Shown in pieces: positions 15,972 to 23,845 of a stretch of DNA of 32,517 bases; position 1 is the stretch's first letter, and the number at the start of each line of letters is the position of its first letter. Where the stretch lies: positions 1 to 32,517 of the forward strand of contig JAJBVI010000093.1 in the NCBI GenBank assembly GCA_020859905.1. The letters are read 5' to 3'. Source of the stretch: Lachnospiraceae bacterium (GTDB lineage: Bacteria; Bacillota; Clostridia; Lachnospirales; Lachnospiraceae). The position numbers and the translations under genes were made by a program. The notes below the pieces were generated by a model that saw only the letters and a program-made list of their open reading frames with translations, was not told the DNA's origin and ran no database searches.

Positions 15972-16673
15972 ATGAGGAAATGGATTTTTATGATATGTAT
16001 GATTCTGCCGCTCAGCCTTGCCGGGTGCGTGAGCAATGAGGTGGAGAGCAACGCGTTTCCGCTGGCGATCGGCATTGCGGCGGAGCAGGACGGAGGGTTC
16101 CATATGTATGTGGCTTACCCTGACCTGGAGGATCCGGACGCGGCGGAAGACGCGCTTTCAAAGGACGCGTACTGGGATGAGAGTCTGGAAAATCTGACAG
16201 AGGGGACAGAACTGATGTCAAAAGTAAGCAGCCGGAATGTGGACATGAATCATCTGAAGGTGCTGATCCTGGACAGCCGGATGCTGGATGGCGGCACAAA
16301 TGCGGACTGCCTGATCCAATATTTTCGCGAAGAAAAAGATATCGCATGGAACGCGTATGTGCTTTTGGCGGACGCGGAGATGGAAGACCTTTTTTCGGAT
16401 GAGGTACAGATAAATGCCTGTCTCGGAATCTATCTGGAGGATCTGATCGAGGGCTGGGAGGATATAAAATCAGGCTCTCTGGTCACGGTGGGCAGTCTGG
16501 TAAGCCAGTATTATAACGAAAATGAAACGCTGCTGGTTCCTGTGGCCGGCATAGAGGAAAGTCAGCCTGTCGTGGAAAATTTTGCGGCGGTGAGCGGTCT
16601 GCGTGTGACCGGGGAGCAGAGTATGGAAGAGGTGTTTGCGTCCCATGACAGCCTGATCCTGTTCGAGGGCTGA
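15972..16673 (+). CDS. gerKC: spore germination lipoprotein GerKC, N-terminal domain only
   Basis: C subunit of the receptor, a lipoprotein on the outer face of the spore inner membrane. The start at 15972 follows AGGGGG by 5 nt and gives a lipoprotein signal MRKWIFMICMILPLSLAGC with Cys19 as the lipidation site. NEVESNAFPLAIGIAAEQDG and NVDMNHLKVLILDSRML mark the GerAC N-terminal domain. At 233 aa the protein stops where the C-terminal domain (normally ~160 aa more) should begin; the stop codon lies inside the first unit of a 33-nt direct repeat. Either a lineage-specific short form or a truncation. Confidence 0.85.
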   Translation: MRKWIFMICMILPLSLAGCVSNEVESNAFPLAIGIAAEQDGGFHMYVAYPDLEDPDAAEDALSKDAYWDESLENLTEGTELMSKVSSRNVDMNHLKVLILDSRMLDGGTNADCLIQYFREEKDIAWNAYVLLADAEMEDLFSDEVQINACLGIYLEDLIEGWEDIKSGSLVTVGSLVSQYYNENETLLVPVAGIEESQPVVENFAAVSGLRVTGEQSMEEVFASHDSLILFEG

Positions 16674-16766
16674 GTTCCTGTCACACAGCGGAAATGTGTG
16701 ATGTAGTATTCTGTGTGTGCTAATATCAAATCCGGCTGAGTCCCTGTCACACAGCGGAAATGTGTG
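16668..16766 (+). repeat. direct repeat with REP-like hairpins after gerKC
   Basis: GGCTGAGTTCCTGTCACACA...GTGTG at 16668-16700 and GGCTGAGTCCCTGTCACACA...GTGTG at 16734-16766, offset 66 nt. Each copy can pair CACAC with GTGTG around AGCGGAAAT. The following GATTGCGGGGACGGTTTTT resembles the GGGGACGG-type repeats common in Clostridia. The first unit overlaps the gerKC stop. Confidence 0.8.
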
Positions 16767-16970
16767 TTCTGAGGATTGCGGGGACGGTTTTTAAGAACAA
16801 CCCGCGGCAACGGATCTTTTGAAATCCGGCATCATCTGAATAACCCGGGAAAATCCGGCAATACTTCATCATGTGCAGACATGCGGCACCGGAATGAAGA
16901 TCTGTTTGAAAGAAAGCGGACGCTCATTCTTATTTGTGCCGCAAAAAAAGTGTCGGAATGGAGATCAATT

Positions 16971-17579
16971 ATGAAGAAATATGTAGTCGGAACCCTGGCA
17001 GCGGCATTTTGCTGTGTGCTGCTTTCGGGAATCATACAGGCACGGTCACTGCAGCGGGGTATTTCAGATAAAATTCTGCGTTTTCACGTGCTGGCAAACA
17101 GTGACAGCAGCGCCGATCAGGCGCTCAAACTGAAGGTGCGCGATGAGGTGGGGGCTTACCTGTCCGCACAGCTTAACGCCGCCGAATCTCTGCAGGAAAG
17201 TGAAACAATCGTGCTGGAAAACCTGACTGAAATCGAGCAGGCCGCTTCGGAGCTGATACAGGAAGAAGGCTATGATTACGCGGTGGCTGCTTCTCTGGAA
17301 ACCTGTCTTTTTCCGGAAAAAACATACGGTATCTATACTTTCCCGGCGGGTAATTATGAGGCGCTCCGGGTGGTGATCGGGGATGGAGCCGGGCAGAACT
17401 GGTGGTGTGTCCTGTATCCGAATCTGTGCTTCGCGGGAAGCATGTATGCGGTAGATGAGACATCCGGAGAAGAATTGAGTGCGGAGTTGACAAATGAGGA
17501 GTATGCGGCAATTCTGGGAAACGGGGATTATGAAGTGAGTTTTAAGATATTGAAATTTATGAATCGCCTTGTGGAATAA
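16971..17579 (+). CDS. spoIIR: stage II sporulation protein R
   Basis: SpoIIR is made in the forespore and secreted into the intermembrane space, where it triggers SpoIIGA to process pro-sigma-E in the mother cell. The 202-aa protein starts with a signal/anchor segment (MKKYVVGTLAAAFCCVLLSGIIQA) followed by the hallmark ILRFHVLANSDSSADQALKLKVRDEV (~40-65), then GAGQNWWCVLYPNLCF and the C-terminal VSFKILKFMNRL. The start at 16971 has GGAG 7 nt upstream; the tracked extension to 16776 is repeat-derived DNA. Adjacent to a germination operon; I could not find a convincing sigma-F promoter. Confidence 0.94.
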   Translation: MKKYVVGTLAAAFCCVLLSGIIQARSLQRGISDKILRFHVLANSDSSADQALKLKVRDEVGAYLSAQLNAAESLQESETIVLENLTEIEQAASELIQEEGYDYAVAASLETCLFPEKTYGIYTFPAGNYEALRVVIGDGAGQNWWCVLYPNLCFAGSMYAVDETSGEELSAELTNEEYAAILGNGDYEVSFKILKFMNRLVE

Positions 17580-17603
17580 TCTCGTCTGTTATTAAAAATC
17601 CCC

Positions 17604-17632
17604 TTTACACTTTATCAGATTTTCTTTATAAT
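17604..17632 (+). promoter_or_regulatory. sigma-A type promoter for murI
   Basis: TTTACA, 17 nt, TATAAT, beginning 25 nt after the spoIIR stop. The transcript would start near 17639 with a ~145-nt leader that includes a family-1 hairpin. Confidence 0.85.
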
Positions 17633-17656
17633 GAACTGGCAAATAACGCGGAACAG

Positions 17657-17687
17657 AGATATTGGCGCGCTGCGTCAGCAGCGCATC
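17657..17687 (+). repeat. family-1 hairpin repeat, copy c
   Basis: GATATTGGCGCGCTGC-GTCA-GCAGCGCAT: perfect 7-bp stem with loop GTCA. The flanks are more diverged than in other copies. It lies ~18 nt after the expected murI transcription start. Confidence 0.75.
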
Positions 17688-17784
17688 GAAGCGTTCAGAG
17701 CAGACATGTGCCGGATGTGTCAGGAGACCAGATGGCGGACTGTGAGCTCTCAATGAGAGTTATGCCTGGAACGGAGGGTCAGGA

Positions 17785-18621
17785 ATGGAGATTATCATGA
17801 AAGATATAAAATATGCCCCCATCGGCGTGTTTGACTCCGGTGTGGGCGGTCTGACCGTGGCGCGGGAGATCATGCGCCAGATCCCGGACGAGCGCATTGT
17901 TTATTTCGGGGACACGGCACGCGTCCCTTATGGAAGCAAATCGCAGGATACGATCATCCGCTTTTCGCGCCAGATTGTACATTTTCTGAGGACGAAGGGC
18001 GTGAAGGCGGTGGTGGTCGCCTGCAATACGGCCAGCGCACTGGCGCTGGAGACCCTGCAGCCGGAGCTGGACATCCCGATCATCGGTGTGGTGACGCCCG
18101 GGGCGAAGGTGGCCGCGGAGACGACCGTGAACGGCAAGATCGGCGTGATCGCCACGGAGAGTACGATCGAGAGTCAGCTGTATACAAAGGTGATCCGTTC
18201 TCATAACCCGCGCGCGCAGGTGTTTGGGAAGGCATGTCCGCTGTTCTGCCCGCTGGTGGAGGAGGGATGGCTGAAGGATCCGGTGACTGTGGAGGTGGCG
18301 AACCGTTATCTGGAACCGCTTCTGGCGACGGGGATCGATACGCTGGTCATGGGGTGCACGCATTATCCGCTGCTCCGCGGTACACTGCACCAGATTATGG
18401 GTGAGAAGGTGACGCTCGTGAATCCCGCCTATGAGACGGCGCGGGAGCTGAAATGCCTCCTGGAGGAGGAGGGCATCTCGAATGACGGCATGAAGCCCGT
18501 GAAAGAGAATATGCATCAGTTCTATGTCAGCGACGCGGCGAACAAGTTCCGGCAGTTTGCGAACTCAATTCTCCCGTTCGGCGTGGACACGACGCAGCTG
18601 ATCCATATTGAGGATTACTAA
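17785..18621 (+). CDS. murI: glutamate racemase
   Basis: MurI interconverts L- and D-glutamate to supply D-Glu for peptidoglycan. The 278-aa protein has both catalytic cysteine regions: VVVACNTASALALE (~70-83) and VMGCTHYPLLRG (~188-199), plus PIGVFDSGVGGLTVAREI near the start and YFGDTARVPYG. Two start codons are reasonable: 17785 (GGAGGG 6 nt upstream) and 17797; the first is kept. It has its own consensus promoter and a terminator immediately after the stop, so it is probably a single-gene unit. Confidence 0.96.
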   Translation: MEIIMKDIKYAPIGVFDSGVGGLTVAREIMRQIPDERIVYFGDTARVPYGSKSQDTIIRFSRQIVHFLRTKGVKAVVVACNTASALALETLQPELDIPIIGVVTPGAKVAAETTVNGKIGVIATESTIESQLYTKVIRSHNPRAQVFGKACPLFCPLVEEGWLKDPVTVEVANRYLEPLLATGIDTLVMGCTHYPLLRGTLHQIMGEKVTLVNPAYETARELKCLLEEEGISNDGMKPVKENMHQFYVSDAANKFRQFANSILPFGVDTTQLIHIEDY

Positions 18622-18623
18622 AA

Positions 18624-18656
18624 AACCGGAGCAGGCCGTTTTTGCCTGCTCCGGTT
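18624..18656. terminator. bidirectional terminator between murI and the convergent gene
   Basis: 13-bp perfect stem AACCGGAGCAGGC / GCCTGCTCCGGTT. On the minus strand it is followed by a T run, so it best serves the convergent minus-strand gene; on the plus strand it lies directly after the murI stop. Confidence 0.85.
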
Positions 18657-18661
18657 AATAT

Positions 18662-18749
18662 TGCACAGGGGCGCGTAAGGAAATTTTGCAGCGTGTGCTG
18701 CATGCGCCCTGCGCGGCGAGCATGAGGAAAAAGCTGCCTCCTGCTCGAT
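18662..18749 (+). repeat. family-2 double-hairpin repeat, copy 3
   Basis: Starts TGCACAGGGG, 5 nt after the murI hairpin. First helix GGGGCGCGT/ATGCGCCCT pairs through two G-T wobbles, inner hairpin GCAGC-GTGT-GCTGC, second arm CGAGCA/TGCTCG perfect. It lies between two convergent genes, so it cannot be a 5' leader of a + strand gene here. Confidence 0.85.
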
Positions 18750-18763
18750 ATTCAGCAGATTGT

Positions 18764-19207
18764 CTACCGCCCTCCCATGAAACGGGAGAGGAGACCCTTT
18801 TTCTTCTCCGGCTTGTCCAGAGGACCGCGGATGCCGCGGACATCTGTGATGTAGATGCCGGAGACGGTGGCTTTTACTTCCTTTTTGACAGGAATGTAAT
18901 CAAATATATCCGCGTCCGCTACCATGGTGAAGATCTTTGGACCGATCTTTACTTTTACTATGGGGAGTTTGGAACGCTTTGAGTACCATGGCGCCTCGTC
19001 GATCACCTGTCTGGGAAGACCGGAATCCTTCAGCCGCATTTTCTTTTTATCGATGATGAGCATCGTGCAGTTCTGCTTCATCTCGTCGATGGCTGCCTGC
19101 TGTTCATCCCGCTTCTTTTCATTTCTTTTTGCGAGAAGATAAAGAGCAATGATCATTGCGACAAGCGCCGCTATGACAACAATTACTATGATAATTCTGG
19201 TATTCAC
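18764..19207 (-). CDS. small membrane-anchored protein of unknown function
   Basis: The only confident minus-strand gene. Starting from GTG at 19207, preceded by AGGAGG 7 nt away, it encodes 147 aa: an N-terminal membrane helix (IIIVIVVIAALVAMIIALYLLA, ~4-25), a charged stretch (KRNEKKRDEQQ), and a soluble domain with MLIIDKKKMRLKDSGLPRQVIDEAPWYSKRSKLP and a basic tail. The longer tracked start adds residues with no RBS. I do not recognise the family. It is divergent from the trigger-factor-like lipoprotein gene, so shared regulation in the 187-nt gap between them is possible. Confidence 0.75.
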   Translation of the reverse strand: MNTRIIIVIVVIAALVAMIIALYLLAKRNEKKRDEQQAAIDEMKQNCTMLIIDKKKMRLKDSGLPRQVIDEAPWYSKRSKLPIVKVKIGPKIFTMVADADIFDYIPVKKEVKATVSGIYITDVRGIRGPLDKPEKKKGLLSRFMGGR

Positions 19208-19283
19208 AAATCCGCCTCCTGTGTTTTGTAATGCGCTCCCGGAATCATCCCGGAAAAACCGGCTGCATAAACGAATCTGGTAC

Positions 19284-19312
19284 ATTTTATCATCTAATAT
19301 ATAAAATTACAA
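19284..19312 (-). promoter_or_regulatory. promoter for the minus-strand membrane protein
   Basis: On the minus strand: TTGTAA, 17 nt, TAAAAT. It lies ~75 nt upstream of the GTG start in an AT-rich divergent region. Confidence 0.65.
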
Positions 19313-19342
19313 GAAGAATCTCTTCCCTTTTTCAATAAAATG

Positions 19343-19351
19343 TGTTATGAT
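19343..19351 (+). promoter_or_regulatory. extended -10 promoter for the lipoprotein gene
   Basis: TGTTATGAT is an extended -10 (TGN + TATGAT). The -35 region is poor. It lies ~43 nt before the start codon. Confidence 0.5.
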
Positions 19352-19394
19352 AGAAAACAGTTATCTAATAACGAAACAGAAAGGAAAGCAGAAA

Positions 19395-20555
19395 ATGAAG
19401 AAAAAAATAGCGGCACTTTTAGTCTGTGCCATGGCTGGAGCGGCGATATTGGGGGGTTGCGGCTCAGATGAGACAGCCGGCAGCGCGTCGGCAGAATCAG
19501 AAGGGGAAGTGATCACGGCGGCTGTCGTTCTGGCGGCTACGGATTATGATGTGACGGATTATGTCACTCTTATGGATGGTTATATGAATCTGTCCGTGGA
19601 GATCAGTTCTGATTATGAGGTGACGGACGAGGATGTACAGGAGTATATCGAGTCCTATGTCCTGCCGTACTATCCGCAGTATGCAGAGTCGGACAAGACT
19701 ACGGTTGAGGACGGCGATACCGTGAACATTGATTATGTCGGTACGATAGACGGCGAGGAGTTTGACGGCGGTTCCGCGGAAGGGTATGACCTGGAGATCG
19801 GATCTGACAGCTTTATTGACGGTTTTGAGGACGGTCTGATCGGTGCGGAGGTCGGCAGCACGCTTGACTTAAACCTCACCTTCCCGGATGATTATTCCAC
19901 GGAGGAGCTGGCCGGTCAGGCTGTTGTGTTTACAGTGACGATCAACAGCATTGTCGAGGAGCAGACTCTTACATATGATGAGATAACGGATGATTATGTG
20001 GCGGAGACGTTCAGTTCTTACGGTTTTACCACGGTGGATGATCTGATCGCGGACATCACTTCCAGCTTGGAGAGCTCTTATGAGAGCAGTAAGGAGAGCG
20101 AGATTCAGAGCGGGATCATGGAACAGCTCGAGGAGGGATGTACGGTGACGCTGCCGGACGGCCTTCTGGATGAGAGAGTGGCGGCCACGATCGCGGATAT
20201 TGAGTCTTACGCGGAAGAGTCTGATATGGAGTATATGGATTACGTTTACAACTACTACGGATACGATGATGAGGACGAGTTTTCCGAGTATGTTTCCGAG
20301 ACGCTGGAGGAGCAGCTGATTCAGGAACTGATCCTGGAGGCGGTTGTTGCGGATCAGGATATTTCCATCACGACGGATGATCTGGCGGAGTTTGTCGACA
20401 GCTATGTGTCTTATTATGGATATGATGACGCTGAAGCGTTCTATGAGGCATATGGCGGAGAAGAGTATGTACAGCTGGGCTTCGCGGAGAACCGCGCACT
20501 GAATCTGCTGATGGAGTCAGCTGAGGTTACGGTGGCGGAGACGGCTGAAGAGTAG
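19395..20555 (+). CDS. secreted trigger-factor-like lipoprotein with FKBP domain
   Basis: A 386-aa lipoprotein resembling trigger factor without its ribosome-binding domain. MKKKIAALLVCAMAGAAILGGC is a lipoprotein signal with Cys22. An FKBP-type peptidyl-prolyl isomerase domain follows (VEDGDTVNIDYVGTIDGEEF and GFEDGLIGAEVGSTLDLNLTFP), then a helical trigger-factor-type C-terminal region. The protein is strikingly acidic, with many Glu, Asp and Tyr (YNYYGYDDEDEFSEYV). Such proteins probably fold or hold secreted proteins outside the membrane, a role filled by PrsA in Bacillus. The start at 19395 follows AAGGAAAG; the tracked upstream start would spoil the signal peptide. Confidence 0.85.
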   Translation: MKKKIAALLVCAMAGAAILGGCGSDETAGSASAESEGEVITAAVVLAATDYDVTDYVTLMDGYMNLSVEISSDYEVTDEDVQEYIESYVLPYYPQYAESDKTTVEDGDTVNIDYVGTIDGEEFDGGSAEGYDLEIGSDSFIDGFEDGLIGAEVGSTLDLNLTFPDDYSTEELAGQAVVFTVTINSIVEEQTLTYDEITDDYVAETFSSYGFTTVDDLIADITSSLESSYESSKESEIQSGIMEQLEEGCTVTLPDGLLDERVAATIADIESYAEESDMEYMDYVYNYYGYDDEDEFSEYVSETLEEQLIQELILEAVVADQDISITTDDLAEFVDSYVSYYGYDDAEAFYEAYGGEEYVQLGFAENRALNLLMESAEVTVAETAEE

Positions 20556-20561
20556 GACGGG

Positions 20562-20605
20562 CTTTCATAGCTGCCGGCGCACTGCGGCAGCAGCACATGG
20601 GAGTA
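20562..20605 (+). repeat. family-1 hairpin repeat, copy d
   Basis: CTTTCATAGCTGCCGGCGCACTGC-GGCA-GCAGCACATGGGAGTATA; it starts 7 nt after the lipoprotein stop. The outer stem has two mismatches, making this the weakest hairpin of the family. Confidence 0.65.
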
Positions 20606-20765
20606 TAAGGAACTGTTCAGTTTGGTTGAGAGCGATTGCGGGATGGTTATTTCGCAGTCGCTTTCCTGTCTCACAGGAAAGGTATTATGAGAACCTGTTA
20701 AAGCAGAAACTCTTAATCATGAATTATGAGATAAGAAACGCTCGCGGGAAAGGTATGGGTACGCC
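20606..20765 (+). other. structured leader upstream of recJ
   Basis: Contains GCGATTGCG...CGCAGTCGC (20631-20662) and a perfect 9-3-9 hairpin CTTTCCTGT-CTC-ACAGGAAAG (20661-20681). The words GATTGCGGGAT and GAGATAAGAAA are shared with the insert at 28255-28407 read on its other strand, suggesting a decayed repeat. A four-codon ORF MGTP at 20755 ends overlapping the recJ start. Confidence 0.5.
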
Positions 20766-22535
20766 ATGAGGGAAAAATGGGTGGTAGCCGCAAAGAGAGC
20801 AGATTTTGACAGAATCGGCACACATTTCGGAATTGATCCGGTGATTGCGCGGGTGATGAGAAACCGCGGCATGACGGATATTTCCGAGATGGAGATTTAT
20901 CTGCACGGAACAGGAGCGGATCTCCACGACCCGCATCTGATGAAGGATGCGGACCGGGCGGCGCGGATCATCCTGGAGAAAATTCACTCGGCGAAAAGGA
21001 TCCGGATCATCGGGGATTATGATATCGACGGCATTCAGGCCGCGTACATATTGCTGAAAGCCCTGCGGCGTCTGGGCGCGGAGGCGGATACCGTGCTGCC
21101 GGACCGGATTCGGGACGGCTACGGGCTGAACGATCATCTGGTGACGAAGGCTTCAGCGGACGGGATCGATACAATTCTGACCTGTGACAACGGGATATCC
21201 GCCGGTGAGCAGATTCGCATGGCAAAGGGGCTGGGTATGACCGTGATCGTGACAGATCATCATGAAATCCCTTTTGAGGAAACAGACGGCCTGCGGCGTG
21301 AGGTGCTGCCGGAGGCGGATGCCATCGTGAATCCGAAACAGCGGGACTGCACCTATCCCTTCACCGGTCTGTGCGGCGCGGCGGTTGCGTTTAAACTGGT
21401 GCAGATTCTCTATGAGCAGGCCGGTATCCCGGTTTCCGAAGCGGATGTGTTTCTGGAAAACGCCGGTTTTGCCACAGTGGGAGATGTGATGGACCTGCAG
21501 GGAGAAAACAGGATTCTCGTGAAGCTGGGCTTAAGCAGGCTGAGAAAGACGCAGAATAAAGGGATGCGCGCCCTGATCCTGCAGAAAAATCTGGATCCCG
21601 CGCAGCTGAAAAGCTATCACATCGGCTTTGTCCTCGGTCCCTGCCTCAATGCCGGCGGGCGCCTGGAGACGGCCCGCCTGTCTCTGGAACTGCTTTTGTG
21701 TGAGGAGGCACCCCGGGCGGCGGTTCTGGCGCAGGAGATCGCGGAACTGAATGAGAGCCGGAAGCTGATGACGGCGCAGGCGGTGCGCCAGGCGGAGCAG
21801 ATCATTGAGGAGCGGGGGTACGGGCAGGAGAAGGTGATCGTCGTTTTTCTTCCGGACTGCCATGAGAGCCTTGCCGGGATCGTGGCGGGGAGGATCCGCG
21901 AATCACATTACCGGCCGGTCTATGTGATCACCAGAGGCGAGGAGGCCTGCAAGGGGTCCGGGCGCTCCATAGACGGATACTCCATGTATGAGGAAATGTG
22001 TAAATGCAGGGAACTTTTCCTGAAATTCGGAGGGCATCCGATGGCAGCGGGATTTTCTGTTGAAGAAAAGAACATTGATCTGCTGAGACGCAGCCTGAAC
22101 GAACAGGCATCCCTGACAGAGCAGGAACTGATTCCGAAAGTGACGATCGATGTCCCCATGCCCATTGACTATCTGTACGAAGATCTGATCCGGCAGCTCG
22201 AACTGCTGGAGCCGTTCGGAAAAGGAAATGAGAAACCGGTGTTCGCAGACCGGAATCTGGAGATTGAGAGCCTGAAAACCTTCGGGGCGGAGGGGCGCGT
22301 GATCCGCATGAGGCTGAAAAATGAGCGGGGAACGAGAATGGACGCCGTGTATTTCGGAGACATAGAGAATCTGAGGCTGGCGCTGGAGGAGAAGTATGGC
22401 AGAGCGGCGGCGGAGGATACGGTAAACGGAACACGCAGCCGCCATGTGTCTCTGGATTTTCTGTATTATCCGGAGATTGATACTTATTACGCGCAGCCGC
22501 GGATTCAGATGAAGATCATCGGCTTCAGTGCCTGA
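20766..22535 (+). CDS. recJ: single-stranded-DNA-specific exonuclease RecJ
   Basis: RecJ degrades ssDNA 5' to 3' in recombinational and base excision repair. The 589-aa protein has the DHH phosphoesterase motifs IIGDYDIDGI (~81-90), LTCDNGIS and VTDHHEIP, the connecting CLNAGGRLETARLSLELL, and the DHHA1 segment GSGRSIDGYSMYEEM...KFGGHPMAAGFS. The C-terminal nucleic-acid-binding portion ends around KMKIIG. The start at 20766 has GGGAAAGG 12 nt upstream, which is distant; the tiny MGTP ORF overlapping it (stop TGA in CCATGAGG) may provide coupling. Confidence 0.95.
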   Translation: MREKWVVAAKRADFDRIGTHFGIDPVIARVMRNRGMTDISEMEIYLHGTGADLHDPHLMKDADRAARIILEKIHSAKRIRIIGDYDIDGIQAAYILLKALRRLGAEADTVLPDRIRDGYGLNDHLVTKASADGIDTILTCDNGISAGEQIRMAKGLGMTVIVTDHHEIPFEETDGLRREVLPEADAIVNPKQRDCTYPFTGLCGAAVAFKLVQILYEQAGIPVSEADVFLENAGFATVGDVMDLQGENRILVKLGLSRLRKTQNKGMRALILQKNLDPAQLKSYHIGFVLGPCLNAGGRLETARLSLELLLCEEAPRAAVLAQEIAELNESRKLMTAQAVRQAEQIIEERGYGQEKVIVVFLPDCHESLAGIVAGRIRESHYRPVYVITRGEEACKGSGRSIDGYSMYEEMCKCRELFLKFGGHPMAAGFSVEEKNIDLLRRSLNEQASLTEQELIPKVTIDVPMPIDYLYEDLIRQLELLEPFGKGNEKPVFADRNLEIESLKTFGAEGRVIRMRLKNERGTRMDAVYFGDIENLRLALEEKYGRAAAEDTVNGTRSRHVSLDFLYYPEIDTYYAQPRIQMKIIGFSA

Positions 22536-22633
22536 GGTTATCATATGAATAAAAATGTGGTAAGGTATACCGTGAACCGGAGAAATCGGCATGACAGCCT
22601 GCAAATAAAAAGTCAAGAGAAAGGAGAATCACA

Positions 22634-23737
22634 ATGAAAACCGGATTTTTAAAGAGATTAACCGCACTGATCCTGGTCGGGACCCTGAGCGCGGGATTCT
22701 GCGTGAGCGCCTGGGCGTCTGAGACAGAGTCGGGCACAGGCATGGCTGCGGGGATGGTGGCCACAGCTGCGGAAACAATGGCCGCGTCAGCGGCGGCGGA
22801 GACGGTTTCCACGGCAACGGCTGTGGAGACGGTTTCTGCGGTTGCGGCAGCGGAGACGGCGACCATGTCTGCGGATGAGGAGGCAGCCGGGGATGAGGTT
22901 ACGGTAGACGAGGATGACAGGCCGTACATTGCGCTGGGCGCGGATCTGAGTTCCGACGAGCGGGCGACGGTACTGAGCCTTCTTGGTGTGACGGAGGAGG
23001 ATCTGGAGAATTACGACGTTGTAACGGTCACCAATGACCAGGAGCATGAATATCTGGATTCCTACATTTCTTCGAGTACGATCGGTACCCGCGCACTTTC
23101 CTCTGTTGTGGTGATGGAGGCTGAGGATGGCACCGGCATCACTGTGACGACGAAAAATATCTCCTACTGTACGGCTGGCATGTATGAGAACGCGCTGGCG
23201 ACGGCCGGCGTGGAGGATGCTGAAGTGATCGTGGCGGGTCCGTTTTCGATATCCGGCACAGCCGCGCTGATCGGAGCGCTGGAAGCGTATTCCGTGATGA
23301 CCGGCGAGGATATCGACGAGGATGTGGTTGACGGCGCGATCAACGAGATCGTGATTACCGGAGCCATCGAGGAGTCTACCGGGACGACCGATGAGGTGGA
23401 AGGCATGGTTGCCTATCTGAAGGATCAGGTCGGCGGCGAGGACGATCTGACGGACGAGGAGATGGAGGAAGCGATTCAGGACGCGGCGGATGAGTTCGGG
23501 GTGACCCTCACGGATGAAGAGATTCAGCAGCTGAAGGAGTTACTGAGAAAGCTGCAGGGACTGGATCTGGACTGGGATACGCTGGCGAGCCAGGCGCAGA
23601 GCGTATATGACCGGCTGACCAATATGGGCTTTGATCTGAGTTCCATTGATACGGATGAGCTGGCGGAGGAGGCAAGCGGATTTTTCGCGAAGATCGCTGC
23701 GTTTTTCAAAAGCCTGTTCAGCCGCCTCGCGGGCTGA
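22634..23737 (+). CDS. secreted DUF1002 protein (YpuA-like)
   Basis: A 367-aa exported protein with a Sec signal peptide (LKRLTALILVGTLSAGFCVSAWAS) and the DUF1002 domain seen in Bacillus YpuA: IALGADLSSDERATVLSLLGV (~97-117), YISSSTIGTRALSSVVV, and a VIVAGPFSISGTAALIGALEAY stretch. Function is unknown. Between signal and domain lies a 9-residue repeat of the type AETVSTATA, four units, a likely flexible linker. The C-terminus is helical and ends in FAKIAAFFKSLFSRLAG, which looks amphipathic. RBS AAAGGAG is 7 nt before the ATG. Confidence 0.85.
   Translation: MKTGFLKRLTALILVGTLSAGFCVSAWASETESGTGMAAGMVATAAETMAASAAAETVSTATAVETVSAVAAAETATMSADEEAAGDEVTVDEDDRPYIALGADLSSDERATVLSLLGVTEEDLENYDVVTVTNDQEHEYLDSYISSSTIGTRALSSVVVMEAEDGTGITVTTKNISYCTAGMYENALATAGVEDAEVIVAGPFSISGTAALIGALEAYSVMTGEDIDEDVVDGAINEIVITGAIEESTGTTDEVEGMVAYLKDQVGGEDDLTDEEMEEAIQDAADEFGVTLTDEEIQQLKELLRKLQGLDLDWDTLASQAQSVYDRLTNMGFDLSSIDTDELAEEASGFFAKIAAFFKSLFSRLAG
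22769..22876 (+). repeat. 27-nt tandem repeat in the DUF1002 gene
   Basis: Four diverged 27-nt units starting GCGGAAACA / GCGGAGACG / GTGGAGACG / GCGGAGACG at 22769, 22796, 22823 and 22850, encoding a nine-residue Ala/Thr/Glu repeat. Confidence 0.8.
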
Positions 23738-23772
23738 GAGATAAACGGCGGTCATCGCGGGGACTCGAAGAG

Positions 23773-23832
23773 CGGAGCGATCGACTTTCATAGATGTTGA
23801 CGCGCTGCGACAGCAGCGCATGGAGGTTTATA
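23773..23832 (+). repeat. family-1 hairpin repeat, copy e
   Basis: CGGAGCGATCGACTTTCATA then GATGTTGACGCGCTGC-GACA-GCAGCGCATGGAGGTTTATA, nearly identical over 60 nt to copy b. It ends 13 nt before the hslO start; the GGAGG in its tail is an additional RBS-like word. Confidence 0.9.
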
Positions 23833-23845
23833 CAGGAGATACAGT

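Noticed and set aside
16767-16970. Sigma-F promoter and longer N-terminus for SpoIIR
   Set aside because: No site matching both sigma-F boxes with the right spacing was found, and the longer ORF is repeat-derived with no RBS.
22629-23047. Minus-strand ORFs over the DUF1002 gene
   Set aside because: They mirror the 27-nt repeat and signal-peptide region; no independent RBS or domain.
7667-23832. Could the family-1 repeats be a CRISPR array?
   Set aside because: Copies are kilobases apart, one is reversed, and there are no regular spacers or cas genes.
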